64,000 bases of DNA from Ramlibacter henchirensis (lineage in GTDB: Bacteria > Pseudomonadota > Gammaproteobacteria > Burkholderiales > Burkholderiaceae_C), in contig NZ_SMLM01000001.1 of the NCBI RefSeq assembly GCF_004682015.1, positions 2,480,001 through 2,544,000 on the forward strand, in the 5' to 3' direction. The stretch's first letter is position 1. Every line of letters begins with the position of its first letter. The position numbers and the translations under genes are program-made. The notes under the pieces were generated by a model. That model searched no databases. It worked only from the letters and a program-made list of their open reading frames with translations, and was not told where the DNA came from. Shown here piece by piece: positions 55,249-64,000 of the stretch.

Positions 55249-56382
55249 TCAGAGCGCAGCCTGGAACAGCCGCTCGAAGTCGGCCGGCGTGACGGGCCGC
55301 GGATTGGTCTGGTGGCAGATGTCCTTGGATGCGACTTCGACCAGTCGCGGGATCTGCTCCTTCTTCACGCCATGCGAAGCGAGCGTGCCGGTGATGCCGA
55401 TCTGCTGCTTGAGGTGCCCCAGCCAGCGCACCAGGCCGGGCCCGCCGCCGCCCAGGCGGCAGACATGCGCGAGCTCCTCGAACTTGTCGGTCGCCGCCTC
55501 GATGTTCCAGGCCAGCACCGTCTCGATCATCAGCGCGTTGGCCAGGCCGTGGTGCAGGTCGCACACGGCGCCCAGCGCATGCGCACACGCGTGCACCGCG
55601 CCCAGATCTTTCTGGAAGGCGATCGCGCCCATCATCGAGGCCATCATCATGTCGCTGCGCGCGGCGATGTTGGCGGGCTCGCGGACCGCGGTGACGAGCG
55701 ACCGCGCGGCGATGCGCGTGCCTTCGAGCGCGATGCCGTCGCACAGGGGGTGGTACGCGGGCGAGAGATAGCTCTCGATGTTGTGCGTGAGTGCGTCCAT
55801 GCCGGTGGCGGCAGTGACGTGCGGCGGCAGGGCGAGCGTCAGCTCGGGATCGGCGAACACCTGGCGCGCCAGGATCTTCGGGCTGAAGACCACGCGCTTG
55901 AGGTGCGTGTCCTCTTCGCTGATCACGGCCGAGCGGCCGACCTCCGATCCGGTGCCCGCCGTGGTGGGCAGCGCGACGAAGTAGGGCAGCGCCTTAGCGA
56001 TGGGACGCACCTGCGGGTGGTCCCAGGCGTACTCGATGATGTCGCCCTCGTGCGTGGCCGCGATGCCCACCACCTTGGCAACGTCCAGCGCGGCGCCGCC
56101 GCCGAAGCCGATGACGCAATCGGCGCCATGCGCGCGGAAGGCCTTCGCGCCCTCCATCGCCTGGCGTGCCGTGGGATTTCCCGCCACGCCGGCGTACACC
56201 GCAACGTCCAGGCCCTGCAGGTGCGACCTGAACTCGGCCAGCACGGGCAACGCTGCGAGGGCCTTGTCGGTGACGATGAGCGGGCGCGTGAGACCTTGCG
56301 CGCGCAAGTGCTCGGCGACTTCCTTGCGGGCGCCCGGCCCGAATCGGATCGCCGTGGGAAAGGAGAAGCTGGACAAGGCCAT
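55249..56382 (-). CDS. Iron-containing alcohol dehydrogenase
   Basis: A 377-residue type III (Fe-ADH) enzyme. The NAD site GFGGGAALDVAKVVG near residue 92 and TTAGTGSEV are present, with metal ligands in GMDALTHNIE (Asp, His) and HALGAVCDLHHGLANA (two His). In place of the amine oxidase PuuB of the standard putrescine route, this operon has an alcohol dehydrogenase, pointing to an alcohol rather than an amine group being oxidised. Gaps to neighbours are three and four bases. Confidence 0.94.
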   Translation of the reverse strand: MALSSFSFPTAIRFGPGARKEVAEHLRAQGLTRPLIVTDKALAALPVLAEFRSHLQGLDVAVYAGVAGNPTARQAMEGAKAFRAHGADCVIGFGGGAALDVAKVVGIAATHEGDIIEYAWDHPQVRPIAKALPYFVALPTTAGTGSEVGRSAVISEEDTHLKRVVFSPKILARQVFADPELTLALPPHVTAATGMDALTHNIESYLSPAYHPLCDGIALEGTRIAARSLVTAVREPANIAARSDMMMASMMGAIAFQKDLGAVHACAHALGAVCDLHHGLANALMIETVLAWNIEAATDKFEELAHVCRLGGGGPGLVRWLGHLKQQIGITGTLASHGVKKEQIPRLVEVASKDICHQTNPRPVTPADFERLFQAAL

Positions 56383-56385
56383 GGC

Positions 56386-57747
<1,362 letters not shown>

Positions 57748-57911
57748 GGCGTTTCGTGTTGAACGGGACGGCGCTGCAATCGTGGCACGGTTCGGCGCGC
57801 CTGTGGAACGCTGACGGCGGGGTCCTACGCGGGCCGGAGCCCATCCATGCACACGGCGCAATGCGGGCGGCCTTGCAGGGGACACGGCTGCCGGCTGGTC
57901 TAATCGGACGC

Positions 57912-58775
57912 ATGCCTACGAGCCTCTCCTGGGGTGTCGCGACCGCCGTCCTGTTCGGGGCGCTGCTTCACGCGGGCTGGAACGCGCTCGTGAAGTCCAG
58001 CACCGACAAGGAGCTGGACACGGCGCTGCTGCAGCTGATGTGCTGCGTGCTGGCTTTGCCGCTGGTCGTCTTCACCGGCCTTCCGCCGGCCGCCGCATGG
58101 CCCTACGTTCTCGCTTCGGTGGTGATCCATTTCGGCTACTACATCGCCTTGTCCGGCGCCTACCGGCACGGCGACCTGGGCCTGACGTACCCGCTGATGC
58201 GCGGCCTGGGTCCGATGCTCGTGGCGCTGTCCTCGGCCGTCGCGTTGGGCGAGCGCCTGTCGCCACTGGCGTGGGCCGGCGTGTTCGGCGTCTCGGGCGG
58301 GGTGTTGGTGCTGGGGCTTTCCAGCCATGCGCTGGAGCGGCCCAAGGCGCTGGCCTTTTCGCTGAGCAACGCGGTGGTGATCGCCCTCTACACCGTGGTC
58401 GATGCGCTCGGCGTGCGCGCGTCGGTGAACACCGGGGGCACGGCCCTGCAGTACGTGTGCGCGTTGTTCCTCGTGCATGGCTGGCCTTTCACGCTGCTGG
58501 TGCTGCACCGGCGAGGTGTGGCGGTGGCGTGGCCCTATGCGCGCTCGCGTGCTCCGCTGGCCACCGTGGGCGCGATGGCCTCGATGGGGTCTTATGGGAT
58601 CGCGCTGTGGGCGATGACGAAGGCGCCGGTCGCGGTGGTTGCCGCGTTGCGCGAGACCTCGGTGCTGTTTGCCGCTCTGCTCGGGGCGTGGTTGTTGAAG
58701 GAGGTGTTCACGCCTCGCCGCGCTCTGGGCACGGCCGTGATCGTCGCGGGCGTGATTGCTCTTCGGGTGGGCTAG
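57912..58775 (+). CDS. DMT superfamily (EamA) transporter
   Basis: A 287-residue inner-membrane protein with nine or ten hydrophobic segments in two EamA halves (LTYPLMRGLGPMLVALSSAV in the first, LGAWLLKEVFTPRRALGTAV in the second). Its divergence from the gamma-glutamylation operon suggests, but does not prove, transport of a related compound. TCTAAT at 57898-57903 is eight bases before the ATG, so if it is the -10 box the transcript is nearly leaderless. Confidence 0.88.
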   Translation: MPTSLSWGVATAVLFGALLHAGWNALVKSSTDKELDTALLQLMCCVLALPLVVFTGLPPAAAWPYVLASVVIHFGYYIALSGAYRHGDLGLTYPLMRGLGPMLVALSSAVALGERLSPLAWAGVFGVSGGVLVLGLSSHALERPKALAFSLSNAVVIALYTVVDALGVRASVNTGGTALQYVCALFLVHGWPFTLLVLHRRGVAVAWPYARSRAPLATVGAMASMGSYGIALWAMTKAPVAVVAALRETSVLFAALLGAWLLKEVFTPRRALGTAVIVAGVIALRVG

Positions 58776-58784
58776 TTTTACCTT

Positions 58785-58821
58785 GCTCCCTCTCCCTCTG
58801 GGAGAGGGCTGGGGTGAGGGC
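58785..58821 (+). repeat. Proteobacterial GCTCCCTCTCCC-type palindromic repeat
   Basis: CCCTCTCCC (58788-58796) pairs with GGGAGAGGG (58800-58808) around TCT, followed by GCTGGGGTGAGGG. This unit is scattered in intergenic regions of many proteobacteria. It lies ten bases after the DMT transporter stop and may also act as its terminator. Confidence 0.75.
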
Positions 58822-58868
58822 ACGCGCGCGGCAGTGTTGAATACAGTGATTCTTTGGCATCGCGCCCT

Positions 58869-59143
58869 CGCGTCAGGCGGTGCCTGGCCCGGGCTCATGC
58901 TGTGCCGGTCCGGTGCTCGCCTTGCTCGCACACGGACGCGCGGGGCCTTCAACGCGGCCCGGCCTCCCGCGGTAGAACTCACAGAGAGACCGGCCGAAGG
59001 CCGCTCTCTCTGTTCGGACAACTCCCGCGAGTCAGAAGTTGAAACGGACTTCGCACCTCGCATGCGCGAGGCGCTCGCGTCGGCCGGGCCGCTGCGGCCC
59101 CGCTCATCCCAGAAATCGCCCGGGCCAGGCACCGCCTGACGCG
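58869..59143. repeat. 275-bp palindromic element with perfect 26-bp inverted ends
   Basis: Bases 58869-58894 and 59118-59143 are exact reverse complements (26 of 26). Inside, 58941-58964 and 59082-59102 form a second, imperfect inverted pair, and 58981-59013 is a central hairpin (nine-base arms ACAGAGAGA/TCTCTCTGT plus CGGCC/GGCCG). No credible gene is inside; the frames that stay open are low-complexity Arg/Pro/Ala. The structure suggests a non-coding folded RNA or a MITE-like mobile unit. I see no clear target-site duplication. Confidence 0.7.
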
Positions 59144-59175
59144 TGGGAGCAGTGTGCGGGTGCGGGCAGGTCAGT

Positions 59176-59205
59176 CCGTCATCCCCGCGGAGGCGGGAAT
59201 GACGG
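59176..59205 (+). repeat. GTCATCCCCGC-type palindromic repeat
   Basis: CCGTCAT-CCCGC on the left pairs with GCGGG-ATGACGG on the right with one mismatch. It is related to the copy at 23478-23505. It lies 29 bases beyond the stop of the Na/Pi cotransporter gene on the opposite strand and could act as a terminator. Confidence 0.7.
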
Positions 59206-59233
59206 TGAACTGGCCCGCCGTCGCCGCCTGAAC

Positions 59234-60898
59234 CTAGATCGGCTCCTTGCTTGTCGCCAGCACATCACTGCGTAACCGGCTCGGCGCCAGCGCACCGGCC
59301 GACTCCAGGATCGGATACGCGATCGAGCAGATGTGGGAATTGATCCGCTTCAGGTCGCTGATCAGGTCGATGTGCAGCGAGCTGGTCTCGATGCTCTGCA
59401 CGGTATTGCCGGACAGCCGCTCCAGGTGGGTCGACGCATACGCGTGCTCCAGGTCGCGGAAACGCGCCTTCTCCTCCAGGAGCTTCTGCGCGTCGCGCAC
59501 CGAGCCGTTGAGGAAGACGCTCATCCCCAGGCGCAGGTTGTCGATCAGGCGCGCGTGCAGCTCGCAGATCTCCGCCATGCCGGCGTCGGAGAAGCTGCGG
59601 CCCTTGCGGATCTTCTTGTCCTCGATGTCCATCAGGATCCGCTCGATGGTGTCGCCGATCTGCTCCATGTTGATCGTGAAGCTGATGATGTCGGTCCAGC
59701 GGCGGCTTTCCTCCTCGCCCAGCGCCTCGCGCGAGATCTTCGTCAGGTAGTACTTGATGGCCGAATACAGCTCGTCGACCGTGTCGTCCAGCTTGCGCAG
59801 TTCCTCGGCCAGGCGCAGGTCGTTGTTCTTCAGAACGGTGAGGATGCCCAGCAGCATGGTCTCGACCACATCGGCCTGGTGCAGCGCCTCGCGCGCGGCG
59901 CAGGAGATCGCCAACGAGGGTGTGCCCAGCGCGGAGGGATCCAGGTGGTGCGGACGGCCGTTGGCGATGCGCTGCGGCTTGGGCAGCATCTGCATCACGG
60001 CGCGGCCGATGGGATGAACGACCCCGATGAACAGCAGCGCCAGCAGGATGTTGAAACTGAGGTGGAACAGCACCACGGTGGACACGTCGTCCGCCAGGTG
60101 CGGCCGCAGTTCACGCAGCCAGACGCCGATCAACGGCGCGGCGACCAGCACGCCCAGGCACTTGAACACCAGGTTGCCCAGCGGAACGTGGCGCACTTCG
60201 ACGGGCGACCGCGCCGTGGTCAGCACGCCCAGCAGGCCGCTGCCCAGGTTGGCGCCGAGCACCAACCCCAGCGCCATCTCGGTCGGGACGATCCCCGTGC
60301 TGGCGAGCGTCGCCGTGAGGAGGACGATCGCCAGGCTGGAATACGAGAGCACGGCCAGCAGCGCGCCGACGGTGATCTCCAGCAGCAGGTCGCTGCTGAT
60401 GGAGGCGAGCAGCGCCTGCACGATCGGCGACTGCACCATGATCTGGGTCGATTCGGACACCAGCCGCAGCGCCAGCAGCATCAGCCCGAGCCCGATCAGC
60501 ACGCGGCCGAAGCGCCCGACGTTGGTGGACGAGCGCGAGATGAACATCACCACGCCCGTGAAGATCAGCAGGGGCGACAGCCAGGACAGGTCGAACGAGA
60601 ACACCACCGTGACCAGACTGGTGCCGATGTCCGCGCCCAGCATCACGGCCAGCGCCAGCGGCAGCGTGATCAGCCCCTGGCCGACGAACGCGGAGACGAT
60701 GAGGGCGGTGGCGGTGCTCGATTGCAGCAACGCGGTGACGCCGATGCCCGAGACGGCAGCCGTGTAGCGGTTGCTGATGCTGCGTGCGAGAACCTGCCGG
60801 AGATTGGCGCCGAACACCCGCAGGATGCCGGTGCGGACAAGGTGGGTTCCCCAGACCAGCAGCGCGATGGCCGCCAGCAGATTCAACAGATGCTTCAT
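59234..60898 (-). CDS. Na/Pi cotransporter family protein with C-terminal PhoU-like domain
   Basis: A 554-residue membrane protein: the N-terminal two-thirds hold eight or nine membrane segments with the first repeat motif TALLQSSTATALIVSAFVG near residue 55; the second repeat (LSYSSLAIVLLTATLAS) has Ser-Ser but lacks the Gln. The C-terminal 200 residues (about 345-540) are helical and PhoU-like. The family imports phosphate, or may sense it through PhoU. The ATG at 60898 is clear; lspA lies 45 bases upstream on the same strand. Confidence 0.92.
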   Translation of the reverse strand: MKHLLNLLAAIALLVWGTHLVRTGILRVFGANLRQVLARSISNRYTAAVSGIGVTALLQSSTATALIVSAFVGQGLITLPLALAVMLGADIGTSLVTVVFSFDLSWLSPLLIFTGVVMFISRSSTNVGRFGRVLIGLGLMLLALRLVSESTQIMVQSPIVQALLASISSDLLLEITVGALLAVLSYSSLAIVLLTATLASTGIVPTEMALGLVLGANLGSGLLGVLTTARSPVEVRHVPLGNLVFKCLGVLVAAPLIGVWLRELRPHLADDVSTVVLFHLSFNILLALLFIGVVHPIGRAVMQMLPKPQRIANGRPHHLDPSALGTPSLAISCAAREALHQADVVETMLLGILTVLKNNDLRLAEELRKLDDTVDELYSAIKYYLTKISREALGEEESRRWTDIISFTINMEQIGDTIERILMDIEDKKIRKGRSFSDAGMAEICELHARLIDNLRLGMSVFLNGSVRDAQKLLEEKARFRDLEHAYASTHLERLSGNTVQSIETSSLHIDLISDLKRINSHICSIAYPILESAGALAPSRLRSDVLATSKEPI

Positions 60899-60943
60899 GC
60901 TTGAGGCATCCGATGATACGCGGGCGGGCCCCGCCCGGGGAGC

Positions 60944-61444
60944 CTATCGGCTGCGGCGCACGCGCAGGATCTCGTCCAGGATCAAGGCCGCCGCGCCGAT
61001 GGTGATGGCGGCATCGGCCACGTTGAACGCCGGAAAGAACCAGCGGTCCTTCCAGTGGAACTGCAGGAAATCCACGACGTAGCCGTGCATCAGCCGGTCG
61101 ACGACGTTGCCGATGGCGCCCCCCAGGATGCACGCCAGGGCGAAGGAGAACAGCTTCTGTCCCGAATGGGACCGCAGCATCCAGACGATGAACAGCGCCG
61201 CCGCGACCCCGATGCCGGTGAACAGCCAGCGCTGCCAGCCCGAGGCCGTGGCCAGGAAGGAGAACGCGGCGCCGGTGTTGTGCACCCGCACGATGTTGAA
61301 GAAGGGGGCGACATACGTGCTGTCGCCCAGCTGGTAATAGCCCAGGATCAGGGTCTTGGTCAGCTGGTCCGCGATGAGCAGGATCAGCGCCAGCCCCAGC
61401 CAGGGCAGCGTTCCACGCAGGCCTCCACTCGCCCCGCGCGCCAT
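60944..61444 (-). CDS. lspA: Signal peptidase II (lipoprotein signal peptidase)
   Basis: A 166-residue inner-membrane aspartic protease with four membrane segments that cleaves signal peptides of prolipoproteins. The catalytic aspartates are in [10 protein letters not shown] and [19 protein letters not shown] is also conserved. Its ATG shares one base with the ileS stop (TGATG), the conserved ileS-lspA arrangement of proteobacteria. Confidence 0.96.
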   Translation of the reverse strand: MARGASGGLRGTLPWLGLALILLIADQLTKTLILGYYQLGDSTYVAPFFNIVRVHNTGAAFSFLATASGWQRWLFTGIGVAAALFIVWMLRSHSGQKLFSFALACILGGAIGNVVDRLMHGYVVDFLQFHWKDRWFFPAFNVADAAITIGAAALILDEILRVRRSR

Positions 61445-64000
61445 CAGGCGCACCGCCGGTCTTCGCCCGGTCCGAACAGGTTGCTCACGCAGCGGCCGCA
61501 GATCTCCGGATGCCTGGCGTCGCTGCCGACGTCGGCCCGCCAGTGCCAGCAGCGCTCGCACTTGGCGTCGGACGACGGCGTGACCTGCACCGCGACGGCG
61601 TCGCCCTTGAGCAACGCGAGGGCCGAGGTGATGAAGACGAATTTCAGGTCGTCGCCCAGGCTTTGCAGCAGGGCGTGGTCGTCGGCCGGCGCAGCGACGG
61701 TCAGATTGGCTTGCAGCGAGGAGCCCACCTTGCCTTCCGCGCGCAGGGCCTCGATCTCCTTGTTGGCCACGTCGCGGATCTCGCGGATGCGGTTCCACTT
61801 GGCCAGCAGCGCCTCGTCGGGCGCGCCGAGTTCCGCGTACTCCTCGATGAAGATGGACTCGGAGGTGCCGAACACCTTCCACGCCTCCTCCGCGGTGAAG
61901 CTGAGGAAAGGCGCCATCCAGCGCAGCATGGCATGCGTGATGTGCCACAGCGCGGTCTGCGCGCTGCGCCGCGCGTGCGACTTGGGCGCGGTCGTGTAGA
62001 GCCGGTCCTTCAGCACGTCCAGGTAGAACGCGCCCAGGTCCTCGGAGCAGTAAACCTGCAACTTCGCGACGACGGGGTGGAACTCGTACACCTCGTAGTG
62101 GGCGAGCACCTCGTTCTGGAACTGCGCCGCGCGGCTCATGGCGTAGCGGTCGATCTCCAGCATCTCCGCCGGCGCGACGGAATCCTTGGCCGGGTCGAAG
62201 TCGTTCACGTTGGCCAGCAGGAAACGCAGCGTGTTGCGGATGCGGCGGTAGGCGTCCACCACACGCGCGAGAATCTTCTCGTCGCCCGCGATGTCGCCGG
62301 AGTAGTCGGACGCGGCCACCCACAGGCGGATGATCTCGGCGCCCAGCTTCTTCCAAGTCTCCTGCGGATCGACGCCGTTGCCCAGCGACTTGCTCATCTT
62401 GCGGCCCTGCGCATCGACCGTGAAGCCGTGCGTGAGCAGGCCGCGGTACGGCGCGCGGCCGTACATCGCGCACGCCGTGAGCAGCGAGGAGTGGAACCAG
62501 CCGCGGTGCTGGTCATGGCCTTCGAGGTAGAGGTCGGCCTCGGGGCCGTTCTCATGACCGGCGCCGGCGTGCGAGCCCTTGAGCACCGTGGTGTGCGTGG
62601 TGCCGGAATCGAACCAGACCTCGAGGATGTCGGTGCTCTTGGCGTACTGCGCCGCGTCTGCCGCCGCCCCGACCTTGCCCAGGATCTCCTCGGGCGAGGC
62701 CTTGCTCCAGGCCTCGATGCCGCCGGCCTGCACCATGCCGGCCGCGAGGTCCAGGATCTCCATCGTCCTCGGATGGAGTTCGTGCGTGTCCTTGTGCAGG
62801 AAGAAGGGCAGGGGCACGCCCCAGCTGCGCTGGCGGCTGATGCACCAGTCGGGCCGGCCCGCGATCATGTCGCGCAGGCGCGCCTTGCCGTTCTCGGGGA
62901 AGAAGCTGGTTTCCTCGATGGCCGCGAGCGCCATCTGCCGCAGCGTGGCGGGCGCCTTGTCCTTCGTGAACACGCCTTTGCCTTCGTCCATGCGGATGAA
63001 CCACTGGGCCGCTGCGCGGTAGATGACCGGCGACTTGTGGCGCCAGCAGTGCGGGTAGCTGTGGCTGATGGGCGCGGTGGCGAACAGGCGGCCGGCCTGG
63101 TCGAGCGCCTCGATGATGGCCGGCACGGCCTTCCAGATGTCCTGCCCGCCGAAGAGGGCGAAGTCCGCGGCGTAGCTGCCGTTGGCCTGCACCGGGTTGA
63201 GGATGTCGTCGTACTTCAGCCCGTGCGCCACGCAGCTGGTGAAGTCTTCCAGGCCGTAGGCGGGCGAGGAGTGGACGATGCCGGTGCCGTCGTCGGCCGT
63301 CGCGTAGTCCGCCAGGTACACCGGCGACAGGCGCCGGTACGCCGCGTGCACGTCGTACAGCGGATGACGGAACTGCAGGCCATCGAGCTGCCGGCCCTTG
63401 ACCGTGGCGATCACGGTTCCGCCCTGCAGGTGGTAGCGCTGAAGGCAGCGCTCCACCAGCGAGCTGGCCACCACGAGCAGGCCGCGCGCCGTGTCCACGA
63501 GCGAGTAGTCCAGCTCGGGGTTGAGGTTGAGCGCCTGGTTGGCCGGGATGGTCCAGGCGGTCGTCGTCCAGATGACGACGAACACGTCCTTGCCCTGCGG
63601 CAGCCTGGACACGTTGAAGGCGCGCGCGAGCGCCGCGGGATCGTTCGCCTGGAAACCCACGTCGAGCGTCTGGCTCTTCTTGTCCGCGTACTCGATCTCG
63701 AACTCCGCGAGCGAGGAGCCGCAGTCGAAGCACCAGTACACCGGCTTGAGGCCGCGGTAGACGAAGCCACGTTCGATCACGCGCTTGAACGCACGGATCT
63801 CGTCGGCCTCGTTCGAGAACTCCATCGTCTTGTACGGATGGTCCCAGTCGCCCAGCACGCCCAGCCGCTTGAAGTCGGCCATCTGGATGCCGATCTGCTC
63901 GGTGGCGAAGGCGCGGCTTTTGGCCTGCATCTCGTCGCGCGGCAGGTTGCGGCCGTGCTTCTTCTCGATCGCGTTCTCGATCGGCAGGCCGTGGCAGTCC
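61444..64000 (-). CDS. ileS: Isoleucyl-tRNA synthetase, N-terminus truncated by the window edge
   Basis: Charges tRNA-Ile. The frame is open to base 64000, so about 852 codons are visible and the first part of the Rossmann domain lies outside the window. The visible N-terminal edge reads [18 protein letters not shown], just after the HIGH-like motif. The editing domain follows, then KMSKS (RKMSKSLGN, at about 62392-62406), the anticodon-binding domain and a C-terminal zinc finger CERCW...CGRC. It is coupled to lspA. Confidence 0.96.
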   Translation of the reverse strand, partial: DCHGLPIENAIEKKHGRNLPRDEMQAKSRAFATEQIGIQMADFKRLGVLGDWDHPYKTMEFSNEADEIRAFKRVIERGFVYRGLKPVYWCFDCGSSLAEFEIEYADKKSQTLDVGFQANDPAALARAFNVSRLPQGKDVFVVIWTTTAWTIPANQALNLNPELDYSLVDTARGLLVVASSLVERCLQRYHLQGGTVIATVKGRQLDGLQFRHPLYDVHAAYRRLSPVYLADYATADDGTGIVHSSPAYGLEDFTSCVAHGLKYDDILNPVQANGSYAADFALFGGQDIWKAVPAIIEALDQAGRLFATAPISHSYPHCWRHKSPVIYRAAAQWFIRMDEGKGVFTKDKAPATLRQMALAAIEETSFFPENGKARLRDMIAGRPDWCISRQRSWGVPLPFFLHKDTHELHPRTMEILDLAAGMVQAGGIEAWSKASPEEILGKVGAAADAAQYAKSTDILEVWFDSGTTHTTVLKGSHAGAGHENGPEADLYLEGHDQHRGWFHSSLLTACAMYGRAPYRGLLTHGFTVDAQGRKMSKSLGNGVDPQETWKKLGAEIIRLWVAASDYSGDIAGDEKILARVVDAYRRIRNTLRFLLANVNDFDPAKDSVAPAEMLEIDRYAMSRAAQFQNEVLAHYEVYEFHPVVAKLQVYCSEDLGAFYLDVLKDRLYTTAPKSHARRSAQTALWHITHAMLRWMAPFLSFTAEEAWKVFGTSESIFIEEYAELGAPDEALLAKWNRIREIRDVANKEIEALRAEGKVGSSLQANLTVAAPADDHALLQSLGDDLKFVFITSALALLKGDAVAVQVTPSSDAKCERCWHWRADVGSDARHPEICGRCVSNLFGPGEDRRCA

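Noticed and set aside
58756..59139. A 127-codon plus-strand frame in the large gene-free stretch
   Set aside because: It begins inside the DMT transporter gene, crosses two repeat elements and the palindromic unit, and gives a low-complexity product.

Overview
The window is GC-rich bacterial chromosome, densely packed with genes on both strands. Its gene order (hisCBHAFIE, then a small membrane protein, a HIT protein, tatABC, a DegS/DegQ-like protease, a NIF3-like gene, petABC, sspAB, a dciA-like gene, an M23 peptidase and secA) and protein sequences fit Betaproteobacteria, order Burkholderiales, most likely family Comamonadaceae (Ramlibacter/Variovorax-like). This assignment is inference from synteny and sequence; no 16S rRNA gene is present.

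Layout. 1-3971: the end of hisC and the rest of the histidine operon. 3968-6306: a membrane protein, a HIT hydrolase and the Tat translocase. 6313-9828: an envelope protease facing a NIF3-like gene, then pdxA and mscL tail to tail. 9963-12766: the cytochrome bc1 complex, closed by a strong terminator. 12863-14198: sspA, sspB and tRNA-Thr(TGT). 14247-18439: dciA-like, M23 peptidase, secA. 18471-20429: a perfect lux-box-like palindrome, an unusual response regulator and a LuxR-type regulator. 20506-27265: a coiled-coil protein, coaX, a BMP-type binding protein, guaD, dcd, an ornithine cyclodeaminase family gene and two small unknown genes. 27262-31912: an RpfE-like gene coupled to recJ, then lolC-lolD. 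31945-36216 (minus): a four-gene run of PDZ-less trypsin-like protease, MoxR ATPase, DUF58 and VWA protein. 36337-41894: TatD nuclease, spermidine-synthase-fold protein, GspE-like ATPase, TctB and TctA. 42060-50494: a DMT transporter, a deviant SDR, then a GntR regulator divergent from a catabolic operon (TRAP transporter, RraA-like aldolase candidate, KDG-type kinase, SDR, cupin). 50513-53086: DMT transporter, quinone oxidoreductase, stand-alone receiver. 53098-57747 (minus): a tight operon of glutamine-synthetase-like enzyme, Fe-alcohol dehydrogenase, gamma-Glu hydrolase and aldehyde dehydrogenase. 57912-64000: DMT transporter, a 458-base gene-free stretch full of repeats (including a 275-bp element with perfect 26-bp inverted ends), a Na/Pi cotransporter, lspA and the 5'-truncated ileS.

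How genes work together. Most of the window is housekeeping: histidine biosynthesis, protein export (TatABC, SecA, LspA, LolCD, with the Rieske protein a likely Tat substrate), respiration, cofactor synthesis (PdxA, CoaX) and nucleotide metabolism (GuaD, Dcd). Two accessory catabolic operons stand out: a GntR-controlled TRAP/aldolase/kinase cluster predicted to handle a sugar acid, and a gamma-glutamylation operon whose enzyme set suits an amino alcohol. The only gene-free stretch over 300 bases is 58776-59233. No insertion sequence, prophage, CRISPR array or rRNA gene was seen.
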